From Ferruginivarius sediminum (lineage in GTDB: Bacteria; Pseudomonadota; Alphaproteobacteria; Kiloniellales; Rhodovibrionaceae), in the NCBI RefSeq assembly GCF_003344765.1, contig NZ_QPMH01000005.1, positions 124,001-188,000 of the forward strand: a stretch of 64,000 nucleotides of DNA. The letters run 5' to 3'. The stretch's first letter is position 1. Each line of letters opens with the position of its first letter. The notes under the pieces were generated by a model. It worked only from the letters and a program-made list of their open reading frames with translations. It made no database searches and was not told where the DNA came from. This document shows positions 19,367 to 27,471 of the stretch, piece by piece. Made by a program: the position numbers and the translations under genes.

Positions 19367-20230
19367 CTATTGATAGCGCTTCGGTGGCACCGCTAGCACA
19401 TCCACCTCCGCTTTTCTCAACACCGCCTCTGCCACGCTGCCGAGAAGCAGCTTCGCCAGGCCACTCCTCCCGCGCGTTCCGACAACGATCAACCCTGCCT
19501 CGGTCTCCTCGGCCACCGTCAAAATCTCGTTGGCTGGATTGGAATTGTCATGTCGTACGATGTGCTCCGCGAGTTCCACATCCAACGGCCCCATGAATTG
19601 AGCAAGCTTGCGCGCTGCATCCTCGCATTCTTTCTTTAGATAGTATTCCTTGTCTTCCTTTGGCATCGCGTGACCGATTGCGAGCCCGAGCGTTGGAGCA
19701 TCAAAAACATACACGACCGACGTCCTTGCGCCGCCGGCCATCTTGAGTGATGCGAAGCTATCGATCGCTGAATGGGAGCCATCCGACAAGTCGGCTGTCA
19801 GGAGGACGTTTCGATAGGAACCGACGGGCGGCGAGTTGGCCATCAGGACCGGACAAGCGACCGAGCGGATTGTGCGTTCCGCTGTCGTGCCGATGAACAT
19901 ATCGCGGAGCGCCTGCCGGCGATGGGGCCCAATGACTAGCAGGTCCGGGGTGCGGTCCCCGACTGCTTGAACTATTCCGGCGAACGGCGCGCCGAGGATC
20001 ACCTGCGTATCGCAGGTCACGCCATCCATGTTTCTCAGCGTGGCCGACTGCTCATAGAGCAGTTGTGAGGCGGCGTCACGTTCGCTCTCTACGATACGCT
20101 CGGGCTGGTCGTCGTCTATGACATGAATGAGGGAAAGTGCGGCGCCTGTTTGCTTGGCGAGCATAGTCGCGCGCCGAAGGGCGCGATCCGATCGCTCCGA
20201 AAAATCAGTCGCCACCAGGATGCTTTTCAT
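19367..20230 (-). CDS. Tandem universal stress protein (UspA family)
   Basis: 287 residues from the ATG at 20230; an upstream in-frame ATG would add 19 unlike residues. There are two Usp domains. The first begins SILVATDFSERSDRAL and contains LLVIGPHRRQALRDMFIGTTAERT. The second, from about residue 146, begins NVLLTADLSDGS and ends LIVVGTRGRSGLAKLLLGSVAEAVL. The G-x2-G-x9-G-S/T ATP-binding motif is clearest in the second half. The role is general stress tolerance. It is divergent from the HTH/CPA2 pair, with a short AT-rich intergenic region between, so the three may share control. Confidence 0.9.
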   Translation of the reverse strand: MKSILVATDFSERSDRALRRATMLAKQTGAALSLIHVIDDDQPERIVESERDAASQLLYEQSATLRNMDGVTCDTQVILGAPFAGIVQAVGDRTPDLLVIGPHRRQALRDMFIGTTAERTIRSVACPVLMANSPPVGSYRNVLLTADLSDGSHSAIDSFASLKMAGGARTSVVYVFDAPTLGLAIGHAMPKEDKEYYLKKECEDAARKLAQFMGPLDVELAEHIVRHDNSNPANEILTVAEETEAGLIVVGTRGRSGLAKLLLGSVAEAVLRKAEVDVLAVPPKRYQ

Positions 20231-20321
20231 CACATCCACCTTCCCAGTCAATGTTGGCACTGTACGCGACTGCGGCAAGGAGCCCAACCAGCGACAAACG
20301 CTGTCTGGATGGTTTCAACGA

Positions 20322-20334
20322 TATTATAGTAATA
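20322..20334. promoter_or_regulatory. Inverted repeat in the uspA / HTH intergenic region
   Basis: TATTA-TAG-TAATA is a perfect 5-base inverted repeat with a 3-base centre. It lies between the divergent uspA start (20230) and the HTH gene. It may be an operator for the HTH protein or part of a promoter. Inferred from symmetry only. Confidence 0.35.
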
Positions 20335-20369
20335 CAAATCTGCCTGAATTCGATTGAAAGGCGTTCACA

Positions 20370-20639
20370 ATGATTGACGAGCAATATTAGGCAATCAACG
20401 AGGTCGCTGATCTCATGAAGGTCGGGGAGGCCACGGTTCGGCGCTGGATCAAAGACGGTGAACTCCGCGCGATCGATATTGGCAGACGGTGGCGGATCGC
20501 GTCGAGCGACCTGGACGCCTTCCTGCAACGTCATGCGACAAGGCCGCCGCAAGAGTTGAATGGTGGCATGTCCCTTTATGAGGAGAACACGTCCCGGTCC
20601 AAGTCCGGGGGAAAGAAAGGAAATGGGCCTGGGGCATAA
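20370..20639 (+). pseudogene. Excisionase-type (MerR-like) HTH protein with in-frame amber codon
   Basis: The frame from ATG 20370 reads MIDEQY, then TAG at 20388-20390, then AINEVADLMKVGEATVRRW and IKDGELRAIDIGRRWRIASS. The part after the stop is a typical excisionase-family DNA-binding domain, in which the helix INEVADLMKV is essential. Either the gene is inactivated by the TAG, or translation restarts at ATG 20415 and yields 74 residues lacking half of the first helix. The tail is Ser/Lys/Gly-rich. Its TAA overlaps the antiporter ATG (TAATG), which suggests the reading frame still serves translational coupling. Confidence 0.6.
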
Positions 20640-22360
20640 TGGAAGCGATTGTTGAATCCGCGTTTGGAGAGGTTGCGGCGCTTTTGGTGATGGCCGCAGT
20701 GATCGGCTTCGTCGGAATCATCCTTCGGCAGCCGCTCATTGTCAGTTTTATCGCCGTTGGTTTGATCGCTGGGCCCTCGGCCCTCGATGTGGTGCGGTCT
20801 GACGAGCAGATCAGCCTCTTGTCGGAACTCGGGATCGCAGTCCTGCTCTTTCTCGTCGGCATCAAGCTCGACGTGAAGCTGATCCGTTCGCTCGGTGCGG
20901 TATCCCTTCTGACCGGGTTGGGACAGGTCGCATTTACGTCGGTCTTCGGTTATCTGATCGGCCTCGCACTCGGACTCGGCCACGTCACGAGTCTCTATGT
21001 CGCGGTGGCGCTGACGTTCTCCTCAACGATCATCATCGTCAAGCTGCTGTCCGACAAGCGCGAGATCGACTCGCTGCACGGACAGATCGCACTCGGCTTC
21101 CTGATCGTCCAGGACCTGGTCGTCGTACTGGCGATGGTCGTGCTGTCGGCGATAGGGATAGGTGCGGGCGACGGCCATGGCGGTTCCGGCTCGGTACTGA
21201 TGGTACTCGCCTCCGGTCTCGCGATGGTAGCGTTGGTATTCCTGTTCGTGCGCTATGTCGCCAATCCGTTGACCGAAAGGTTGGCACGCGCTCCCGAACT
21301 TCTCGTCATATTTGCCATCGCGCAGGCAGCGATGTTTGCGGCTATCGGCGACTTCGTGGGCCTTGGAAAAGAGGTTGGGGGCCTGATGGCCGGAGTGTCC
21401 TTGGCCTCAACTCCCTATCGCGAAACCATCGCAGCCCGCCTGGCCCCGCTCAGGGATTTCCTGCTCCTGTTCTTTTTCATTGCACTCGGCGCGACGCTCG
21501 ATCTGTCACTTCTCGGTACTCATGTGACCAGCGCCGTCGTCTTCTCGCTCTTTGTGCTTATCGGCAACCCGATGATTGTAATCGCGATCATGGGGGCGAT
21601 GGGATACCGCAAGCGCACGGGCTTTCTTGCTGGTATGACCGTCGCGCAGATCAGCGAGTTCTCACTCATATTCATTACGATGGGCGTCTCCCTCGGTCAC
21701 GTCGAGGAAGATGCTTTGGGTTTGGTGACGATGGTTGGCCTCGTAACTATCGCGGCTTCGACATACATGATCACCTATTCCCATCAGCTCTACGCGTTGT
21801 TCGATCCGCTTCTCGGCGTGTTTGAGCGCAAGGGCACGCCGCGCGAGCCGAGCGACGGCGAGGAGCATGTGCAGGACGGCTACACCGTCCTGATTTTCGG
21901 TCTTGGCCGGTTCGGTACGGCCATCGGCATGCGCCTCAAGAGGCGCGGCGTCCGTGTCCTCGGCGTGGATTTCAATCCCTTTGCGGTACGCCGCTGGCGC
22001 GAGCTTGGCCTCGACACGGAATATGGCGATGCGACGGATCCGGAGTTCGTTGCCGAGCTGCCTCTGGCGCGGGCCGAATGGGTCGTCTCCACCGTTCCGA
22101 TCCATCCGACCGGGCTCAGCCATGAGGATACGCGAACGACGCTGATCCAGCTTACTCGGACCGCCGGTTTCCGGGGGCGAATAGTGGTCACCTCCCACAA
22201 CCCAAAGGACACGGAGGATCTCATCGGTGCAGGTGCCGACATGGTCCTGGAGCCTTTCCAGGATGCGGCCGACCGGGCCGTGGATCTGCTCTGCGGCGGT
22301 CCTGAGATAGAACGCACGGAGATCCCCCAGATCGAGACGGAGGAAAAGCAGGCGTCATGA
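20639..22360 (+). CDS. CPA2-type cation:proton antiporter with TrkA-N domain
   Basis: 573 residues. About 12 hydrophobic helices fill residues 1-385 (Na+/H+ exchanger fold, with FSSTIIIVKLL, GFLIVQDLVVVL and GVSLASTPYRE). A cytosolic Rossmann domain follows at about 418-540: TVLIFGLGRFGTAIGMRL, then DFNPFAV and YGDATDPEF. This KefB/YbaL-like layout suggests K+ or Na+ efflux in exchange for protons, gated by nucleotide or redox ligands. The start overlaps the HTH stop by one base. Together with UspA upstream it fits an ion/pH stress module. Confidence 0.9.
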   Translation: MEAIVESAFGEVAALLVMAAVIGFVGIILRQPLIVSFIAVGLIAGPSALDVVRSDEQISLLSELGIAVLLFLVGIKLDVKLIRSLGAVSLLTGLGQVAFTSVFGYLIGLALGLGHVTSLYVAVALTFSSTIIIVKLLSDKREIDSLHGQIALGFLIVQDLVVVLAMVVLSAIGIGAGDGHGGSGSVLMVLASGLAMVALVFLFVRYVANPLTERLARAPELLVIFAIAQAAMFAAIGDFVGLGKEVGGLMAGVSLASTPYRETIAARLAPLRDFLLLFFFIALGATLDLSLLGTHVTSAVVFSLFVLIGNPMIVIAIMGAMGYRKRTGFLAGMTVAQISEFSLIFITMGVSLGHVEEDALGLVTMVGLVTIAASTYMITYSHQLYALFDPLLGVFERKGTPREPSDGEEHVQDGYTVLIFGLGRFGTAIGMRLKRRGVRVLGVDFNPFAVRRWRELGLDTEYGDATDPEFVAELPLARAEWVVSTVPIHPTGLSHEDTRTTLIQLTRTAGFRGRIVVTSHNPKDTEDLIGAGADMVLEPFQDAADRAVDLLCGGPEIERTEIPQIETEEKQAS

Positions 22361-22395
22361 GTTTGTCTTAGGGCCTCCGAAATCGGACTATCGAA

Positions 22396-22770
22396 TCAAA
22401 CACGATGATTGCGGATTAGCCGCAATCTCCATAAACGCTTTCTTTCGCTCGACGATGTAATGGCGGTTGCGGAGGCTTCGACAGGACATCTGGGCGCCAG
22501 AGAAGCCGCCTGCTGGCTGGAGTAACATAGCCCCAACTGCTTGCCGGAGCCGCCGAAACGTGCTTTTTCAATGAGTTCGGCAATGTCCTGACATATGTAC
22601 TGAATGGCTCGGCTGTAGTTCGCGTTGCCGGCAGCACCATTGGATAATCCGCTGAATCTGAACAATAAACCTCCCTTGCCACCGCTGAGCGTCAGCCCCA
22701 ACCCGCCCACATCTCTTGTAGCTAGAAGAAAATATCTGATGTACAACCAATTCAGGCATATTTCAGCCAT
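22396..22770 (-). CDS. Doubtful hypothetical ORF
   Basis: A 124-codon minus strand frame in otherwise empty sequence. Its middle (GGLGLTLSGGKGGLLFRFSG, YICQDIAELIEKA) has reasonable protein-like composition, but I recognise no family. It has no clear ribosome binding site, and its 3' end runs through the 22407-22427 hairpin. It could be a small real protein or a remnant. Confidence 0.2.
   Translation of the reverse strand: MAEICLNWLYIRYFLLATRDVGGLGLTLSGGKGGLLFRFSGLSNGAAGNANYSRAIQYICQDIAELIEKARFGGSGKQLGLCYSSQQAASLAPRCPVEASATAITSSSERKRLWRLRLIRNHRV
22407..22427 (+). terminator. Hairpin downstream of the antiporter gene
   Basis: GATTGCGG and CCGCAATC form a perfect 8-bp stem around a 5-base loop, 46 bases after the antiporter stop. 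There is no strong T-run, so termination is only moderately supported. Confidence 0.45.
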
Positions 22771-23238
22771 TCCCTCGGGTGTGCCGCGCAGCGTTGCGGA
22801 TGGTAGGCGCTAGCAATTGAAGCCAAGCGAATGCTTGCGTCCGTTCGTTGTCTTTCGTTCGCATGGCAGGGGTGGTCGCGGATCTGTCTGAAACTGGCCT
22901 GAAAGGGCTGGCCCGGTCGGGTCGAATGGGGCCGTGAGCGTCTTCGGTGTGAGTGTGCCGAGCGCTTGCAGTGGAAAAGCCGACTTAACTGCGGGCCGTG
23001 ACCGTCATCAGTGAGGGGTGCGCTGATGCTGAACACGATGCTTGCTTGGCTCTATTCCCATTCCTGTTTCCAAGAAACCTGACCGAAGCCAGAAGAAACC
23101 TTCTTGGCGGAAACGCCCCTGAGTGGGCGCGGTGACGGGTCGGCGGTCGTCACGGGGCCATCCCAACCTCTTTGACATGCCTCAAGGAGCCGCCGGGCCT
23201 TCCATGGTGCAGTTCGGGCAGTCCCCGCGCGTGGTGGC
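22771..23238. other. Intergenic stretch, nothing recognised
   Basis: About 470 bases before the Met-rich protein gene. The frames are short and without motifs. Composition is closer to 55-60% GC by eye, lower than the surrounding core genes. Confidence 0.4.
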
Positions 23239-23271
23239 GTGGGCGCTTACTCGAACCCCATGGAGGACAGG

Positions 23272-23976
23272 ATGAATCGGGCACTCACAATGACGGCCGC
23301 GGCAGCATTGGCCGCTGCCGTTGCCTGGTCCGGCGCCCCGGCACACGCTGGCTCGCAGGATAAGCCGGCCGGGCAAAAGGCCATGCCGATGGGGCAGGGC
23401 ATGATGGGTTATGGTCAGGGCCAGGGCATGATGGGTCCTGGGATGATGGGCGGACAGGGCTATGGCATGCAGCAGCGCGGCTATCGCTACGGACCGATGC
23501 AGCAGGCACCGCAGCAGGGTGGTCAGGCCGGACAGCCTCCTTACGGGCCGATGCAGGGTTACGGCTGCGGTTACGGGCCGATGGGGCCGGGCATGATGCA
23601 TCCGCAGATGCATCAGTGGATGCACGGCGAATCCGGATACGGCCATCCCCACGGCTACGGACACGGCCCCGGTATGATGGGTCCCGGTATGATGGGCCCT
23701 GGAATGATGGGCCCCGGCATGATGGGGCCGGGGTATATGATGAGGCCCGGTTACGGCCGTGGCACCATGAGCGTGCCTGGCGGCGAGGTCTCGACCGACA
23801 ACGTCAAGGCGATGCTGGAACAGCGGCTCGCTATGCACAACAATCCCAACGTGAAGGTCGGCAAGGTCGAAGAGGAAGACGACCATATCGTCGCCGAGAT
23901 CGTGACGAAGGACGGCTCGCTCGTGAATCGTTTCAAGGTGGACAGGAAAACCGGTCAGTGGATGCCGGTTAACTGA
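23272..23976 (+). CDS. Met/Gly/Pro-rich periplasmic protein with PepSY-like C-terminus
   Basis: 234 residues from the ATG at 23272, which follows GGAGGA. The first 26 residues are a signal peptide ending APAHA. Residues about 38-175 are low complexity with many GMMGPGMMG, YGPMQ and His-containing repeats. A compact tail (NVKVGKVEEEDDHIVAEIVT, then NRFKVDRKTGQW) resembles a PepSY-type fold. Met and His clusters of this kind often bind Cu(I) or Ag(I), so a periplasmic metal sink or chaperone is a reasonable guess. It is followed by a terminator-like hairpin and appears to be a single-gene unit. Confidence 0.72.
   Translation: MNRALTMTAAAALAAAVAWSGAPAHAGSQDKPAGQKAMPMGQGMMGYGQGQGMMGPGMMGGQGYGMQQRGYRYGPMQQAPQQGGQAGQPPYGPMQGYGCGYGPMGPGMMHPQMHQWMHGESGYGHPHGYGHGPGMMGPGMMGPGMMGPGMMGPGYMMRPGYGRGTMSVPGGEVSTDNVKAMLEQRLAMHNNPNVKVGKVEEEDDHIVAEIVTKDGSLVNRFKVDRKTGQWMPVN
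23673..23733 (+). repeat. 12-base tandem repeat encoding GMMGP units
   Basis: About five near-identical 12-base units (ATGATGGGNCCN type) lie within the Met-rich gene and encode Gly-Met-Met-Gly-Pro repeats. Third-position differences show they are not recent copies. The unit is a multiple of three, so changes in copy number would keep frame. Confidence 0.7.
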
Positions 23977-24000
23977 CTTTCATTGGCACTGTTCGCATTC

Positions 24001-24032
24001 GAGGCGCCGCTGTCCGACGATGGGGGCGCCTC
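24001..24032 (+). terminator. Hairpin after the Met-rich gene
   Basis: GAGGCGCC and GGCGCCTC form a perfect 8-bp stem with a 16-base loop, 25 bases after the stop, followed by ATTCGTT. It is a plausible intrinsic terminator with a weak T tail. Confidence 0.55.
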
Positions 24033-24102
24033 ATTCGTTCGACCCCTGGGATCCGCTGTGCTGTAATCGCCCCTCATCTTGAAACCGATATGGAGAGGAA
24101 GC

Positions 24103-24726
24103 GTGCCCCTCGACCTGTGGCTGGCGTTCGTGGTGGCTTCGACGGCGTTGCTGATGATGCCGGGACCGACGGTGATGGTCGTCGTCGGCTATGCCCTGTC
24201 GCACGGGCGCCGTTCGGCGTGGCCCAGCGTCAGTGGGCTTGTGCTGGGCGACTTGGCGGCGATGACGGTGTCGCTGGCCGGCCTGGGCGCGGTGCTGGCA
24301 ACCTCGGCGCTGGCGTTCACTGTCCTGAAGTGGGTGGGGGCGGTTTACTTGATCTATCTTGGCATCAAGTCCTGGCGTTCCGCCGGAACCACCGATACTG
24401 AGGTCATGGAGCCAGCGCTGGACGGCTCGCGGCGCATCTTTCTTCGCGCCTTTCTGGTGACGGCTATGAACCCGAAGAGTATCGCGTTCTTCATCGCGTT
24501 TCTGCCGCAGTTCGTGTCGCACGGCGCGCCCGCACTACCGCAGTTCGTGGCCCTTGGCGTCACCTTCCTGACGCTCGCCCTCGTCAACGGCGTCGCCTAC
24601 GCGTGGCTGGCCAGCGGCTTGCGCCGAGCCGTTCTCTCCGGGCGGGGCCTGCGCAACGTGCGGCGGGTGGGCGGCGGTTGCCTGATCGGTGCCGGCATCG
24701 CCACCGCCGCCATGAGCCGAGGCTGA
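24103..24726 (+). CDS. LysE/RhtB family amino-acid exporter
   Basis: 207 residues from a GTG at 24103, preferred because GGAGAGGAAG sits directly upstream; an in-frame TTG at 24079 is the alternative. It has six hydrophobic segments, the N-terminal MPGPTVMVVVGYALSHGRR signature and MNPKSIAFFIAFLPQF, all typical of LysE-type translocators. It exports amino acids or similar small molecules from the cytoplasm. The substrate cannot be read from sequence. No LysR-type regulator is adjacent. Confidence 0.88.
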   Translation: MPLDLWLAFVVASTALLMMPGPTVMVVVGYALSHGRRSAWPSVSGLVLGDLAAMTVSLAGLGAVLATSALAFTVLKWVGAVYLIYLGIKSWRSAGTTDTEVMEPALDGSRRIFLRAFLVTAMNPKSIAFFIAFLPQFVSHGAPALPQFVALGVTFLTLALVNGVAYAWLASGLRRAVLSGRGLRNVRRVGGGCLIGAGIATAAMSRG

Positions 24727-25032
24727 GTACGAACAGTCCGTGCCGTCTATCCGCGGCTCGTGTCGGGTAACCTGGCCCAGGCCCGGCCATGCCGGTCGGG
24801 TGGCGATATCCTTGCTGGCACAGCCGCTGCAACGCAGTCGTGCGCCAATGTCCGGCACGGCTTCCTCGGGGCCGAGTTGGTCCGCCAGCATCCGGCTGTC
24901 CAGCACCGCGTTATGGCCGCAGCGATTGCACCAGCAGAAGACGTCCAGACCTTGCTGCACAAGTTCGCCCAGCCGGGCCGCCATCCGCCGACGATCGGCC
25001 TCTTCCAGCAAGCCGCGCTTGATCCGCGCCAT
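24535..25032 (-). CDS. Small zinc-ribbon protein with run-on C-terminus
   Basis: The first 90 or so residues look real: a Lys/Arg-rich start (MARIKRGLLEEADRRRM), then CWCNRCGHNAVLDSRML, LRCSGCASKDIATRPAWPG and LGQVTRH. The paired CxxC motifs suggest one zinc-ribbon. Comparable short proteins usually end near this point. Here the frame stays open for about 70 further residues, the last 64 codons antisense to lysE (192-base overlap), with the composition of an antisense shadow. I infer that the original stop was lost or shifted. The function is unknown. Confidence 0.55.
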   Translation of the reverse strand: MARIKRGLLEEADRRRMAARLGELVQQGLDVFCWCNRCGHNAVLDSRMLADQLGPEEAVPDIGARLRCSGCASKDIATRPAWPGLGQVTRHEPRIDGTDCSYSASAHGGGGDAGTDQATAAHPPHVAQAPPGENGSAQAAGQPRVGDAVDEGERQEGDAKGHELR

Positions 25033-25120
25033 GCGTCCTATCCCATCGACCGCAATGACGTGAACATATAGCGAACAAAAGGCGCCTACAAGAAAATTGA
25101 AAGGACTTTGGTCTCAACAC

Positions 25121-25603
25121 TTAAGTGAGGTCGGCGTCGGGGTAGGCGGTAATGCCGAGAAGCATGTCGACGTGCCCCCCATTCGCCGACAGCGGCGTGA
25201 CGAGAACTTTGTAGCTGCCGGGCATTCGGGTAAAGCGCATCCGGTAGGGCAGCTCACGTTGGACCGGCTGCCGCGTGGCGAGCACCCGGTCGTAGATTTC
25301 CAGCAACAGCGGCTGGGAACTCCGGGAAGCGATTTCGGACAGCTTCAACCCGGTGTAGTTGGCGCCGGCGCGCTCGACGATCCGGCCGCCGACAAGGCGA
25401 TATTGGTAGTCGCCGTCGTCCAGTACATCGACCAGGAAGATATCCGGCAGTAACCTTGGAATATCCAGCGGGTCAATGTCCTTGCGCGCCGGCATCGCCC
25501 GCTCGCCGCGCTTATCCTCCCAGTAGGCGAGTAGCAGCGAAAGGTTTGTGTCGCTGCCACCTGCCTCGGCATTGTCCCGGGGCTGCGAATTCGACATTGT
25601 CAT
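25121..25603 (-). CDS. PAS domain protein (PAS_5 family)
   Basis: 160 residues. The pattern is LLLAYWEDKRGERAMPARKD, IDPLDIPRLLPDIFLVDVLD, then YQYRLVGGRIVERAGANYTG and a C-terminal GSYKVLVTPLSANG strand. This is the single-domain PAS_5 layout abundant in Rhodospirillales. No output domain is attached, so it may sense a ligand for a partner or act as a PilZ/kinase accessory. A second member lies at 57803-58288. ATG codons at 25603 and 25597 are both possible. Confidence 0.85.
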   Translation of the reverse strand: MTMSNSQPRDNAEAGGSDTNLSLLLAYWEDKRGERAMPARKDIDPLDIPRLLPDIFLVDVLDDGDYQYRLVGGRIVERAGANYTGLKLSEIASRSSQPLLLEIYDRVLATRQPVQRELPYRMRFTRMPGSYKVLVTPLSANGGHVDMLLGITAYPDADLT

Positions 25604-25642
25604 CGGGAGTTCGGTGCCGGCCCGAGCATCGCTGCGAAGACC

Positions 25643-25972
25643 CTATTTGACGACGTGCAGCGTCCGCCGCTTCTTCAACACCGATAGGGCGTCCGGCAAA
25701 GACGATGCCCGTGCAAGGCGCTGCGGCCCGCTGTGCACGACGTACTCGCCCCCGTCGGCCCGCTTGGCGATGGAAAACAGCGGATGCTCGTGCGTGTGAC
25801 GGAAGATGGAGAACACGGCGGAGTTGCCGCGCTGGTCTATCGCATAGTCGCGCCACTCGCCCCGTGCCACGCCGCGCGAGTAAAGGTCCAGAAGCTGTTG
25901 AAGTTCGCGGCGGCTGAAGAACGTGGGGGCGCTGTGCGGGTTTCCGGAGTCAATTCGGTGCAATTTGGCCAT
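25643..25972 (-). CDS. DUF2794 domain protein
   Basis: 109 residues from the ATG at 25972. It contains FFSRRELQQLLDLYSRGVAR, GEWRDYAIDQRGNSAVFSIF and a C-terminal LSVLKKRRTLHVV, matching alphaproteobacterial DUF2794. The function is unknown. The frame runs on upstream to 26140, but that extension is Pro/Ser-rich and antisense to the redoxin gene leader, so I left it out. Confidence 0.85.
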   Translation of the reverse strand: MAKLHRIDSGNPHSAPTFFSRRELQQLLDLYSRGVARGEWRDYAIDQRGNSAVFSIFRHTHEHPLFSIAKRADGGEYVVHSGPQRLARASSLPDALSVLKKRRTLHVVK

Positions 25973-26118
25973 CAGCGCGTCCACACCACCCTGTCGAGTT
26001 CGATCTCCCCAGTTTTCACGAATTGAAGGGCTGCGTCCAGGGGTGGCAGGCATTGACCTGGACGCCTTGCGTGGGCAGCTAAAGGGCAGTGGGAACGGAG
26101 AACCCGGGAAATACACCG

Positions 26119-26676
26119 ATGGTAGCGACGGAAACACCAATCTGCGACTTCGGATGGAAAGCCGTGGATTTCGATCTGCCCGGAGTTGACGGAGCGCGCC
26201 ACACGCTGGAAAGCGTGCGCGGTCCCAACGGCACCCTGATCGCCTTTATCTGCAACCACTGCCCGTATGTGCGCGCCGTGATCGACCGCTTCGTCGCAGA
26301 CGCGAAGGTGTTGCAGGACAAGGGTGTCGGCATCGCCGCAATCATGTCGAACGATACCGAGGCCTATCCCGCCGATTCCTTCGAGAACATGAAGGCCTTC
26401 GCGAAGGAACACGGGTTCACCTTCCCGTATCTGATCGACGAGACGCAGGAGGTGGCCCGCGCCTATGGGGCAGTGTGCACGCCGGACTTCTTTGGCTTCG
26501 ATGCCGATCTGGGACTGCAGTATCGCGGCCGGCTGGACGCCTCGAAGAAGGAGGCGGCGCCGGACGCCCGACGCGAATTGCTGGAAGCGATGATCCAGGT
26601 CGCCGAAACCGGGCAGGGACCGGCCGAGCAGATCCCCTCGATGGGCTGTTCCATCAAGTGGCGGCAGGCGGCCTGA
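26119..26676 (+). CDS. Thioredoxin-like/AhpC-TSA family redoxin
   Basis: 185 residues from the ATG at 26119; an in-frame GTG at 26089 would add ten. The fold is peroxiredoxin/thioredoxin-like with the motif FICNHCPYVRAVIDRFV (CxxC), then GIAAIMSNDTEAYPADSFEN and YGAVCTPDFFGFDADLGLQY with cis-Pro after the third Cys. It matches the resA-like 'thioredoxin family' proteins, with a likely role in cytoplasmic thiol reduction or peroxide handling. There is no signal peptide. It is divergent from the DUF2794 gene. Confidence 0.85.
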   Translation: MVATETPICDFGWKAVDFDLPGVDGARHTLESVRGPNGTLIAFICNHCPYVRAVIDRFVADAKVLQDKGVGIAAIMSNDTEAYPADSFENMKAFAKEHGFTFPYLIDETQEVARAYGAVCTPDFFGFDADLGLQYRGRLDASKKEAAPDARRELLEAMIQVAETGQGPAEQIPSMGCSIKWRQAA

Positions 26677-26823
26677 GCCGTTGGGGCGGACCCGCGTGAG
26701 CGGTTCGACAGCCGCTTTCTTCACTCAGGCGCGCCAACGTTGTCTGCCGGCCTTTGCAAGCCGGGACGCGTTGGCTAATGTGGCGCGCGTTTTAGGCCAT
26801 CCGGCGGTGCGAGGGACCCCGAC

Positions 26824-27465
26824 GTGAGCGATATTTTCCGCGAAGTCGACGAAGAGATCCGTAAGGAACATTACGAGGCGCTTTGGAAGAAGTACGGCTC
26901 GTGGCTGATTGCTGCGGCGGTGGCTCTCGTGCTTGCCGTGGCGGGCTACCAGGGCTGGACCGCTTGGCAACGCGACCAGGCGATGCAGGCCTCCCAGGAG
27001 TACGCCGCCGCCGTTGCAAAGGCCGGCGACGATCCGGCTGCCGCGCTGCAGGCGCTGGGTGGTCTGGCCAAGCCCGGTTCCGACGGCTACGGCCTGTTGG
27101 CGGCGTTCCGGCAGGCCGCGCTGCAGGCCGAGGAGGGTAACGTCGATAGCGCGGTCGCGACCTGGGAAAAGATCGCCGCGAGCGACGCGCCGCCGAAGCC
27201 GTTCCGCACCCTGGCCACCCTCTTCACCGTGATGCATCGGATCGATACCGGCGACCCGGGGGCGTTGAGCGAGCGTCTGGAGCCGATCGCCCAGTCGAAC
27301 GACCCCTTCCGCTCGACGGCACTGGAACTGCAAGGGCTCCTGGCCCAGAAGCAGGGCGATGAGGCGCGCGCCATCGAGCTTTACAAGCAGGTGGCCGACG
27401 GCGCCGACGTGCCGCCGGCCCAGCGCCGGCGCGTGACCCAGTTGCTTGCGGTTCTGGAGGGCTAG
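26824..27465 (+). CDS. YfgM-like tetratricopeptide membrane protein
   Basis: 213 residues from a GTG. It starts with a cytoplasmic acidic stretch (SDIFREVDEEIRKEHYEAL), followed by one membrane helix at about 26-43 and a periplasmic TPR-like domain rich in Ala helices, ending QRRRVTQLLAVLEG. This is the YfgM/TPR_21 family, which in Enterobacteria interacts with SecYEG and PpiD. It directly precedes BamB and Der, the same order as in many proteobacteria. Confidence 0.85.
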   Translation: MSDIFREVDEEIRKEHYEALWKKYGSWLIAAAVALVLAVAGYQGWTAWQRDQAMQASQEYAAAVAKAGDDPAAALQALGGLAKPGSDGYGLLAAFRQAALQAEEGNVDSAVATWEKIAASDAPPKPFRTLATLFTVMHRIDTGDPGALSERLEPIAQSNDPFRSTALELQGLLAQKQGDEARAIELYKQVADGADVPPAQRRRVTQLLAVLEG

Positions 27466-27471
27466 TCAATC

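Noticed and set aside
22396..22813. Overlapping short frames on both strands
   Set aside because: The plus strand 62-residue frame has no motif. The minus strand frame is listed only as doubtful.
23673..23733. CRISPR or satellite array
   Set aside because: The repeats are coding, in frame, without spacers, and give GMMGP units within a signal-peptide protein.
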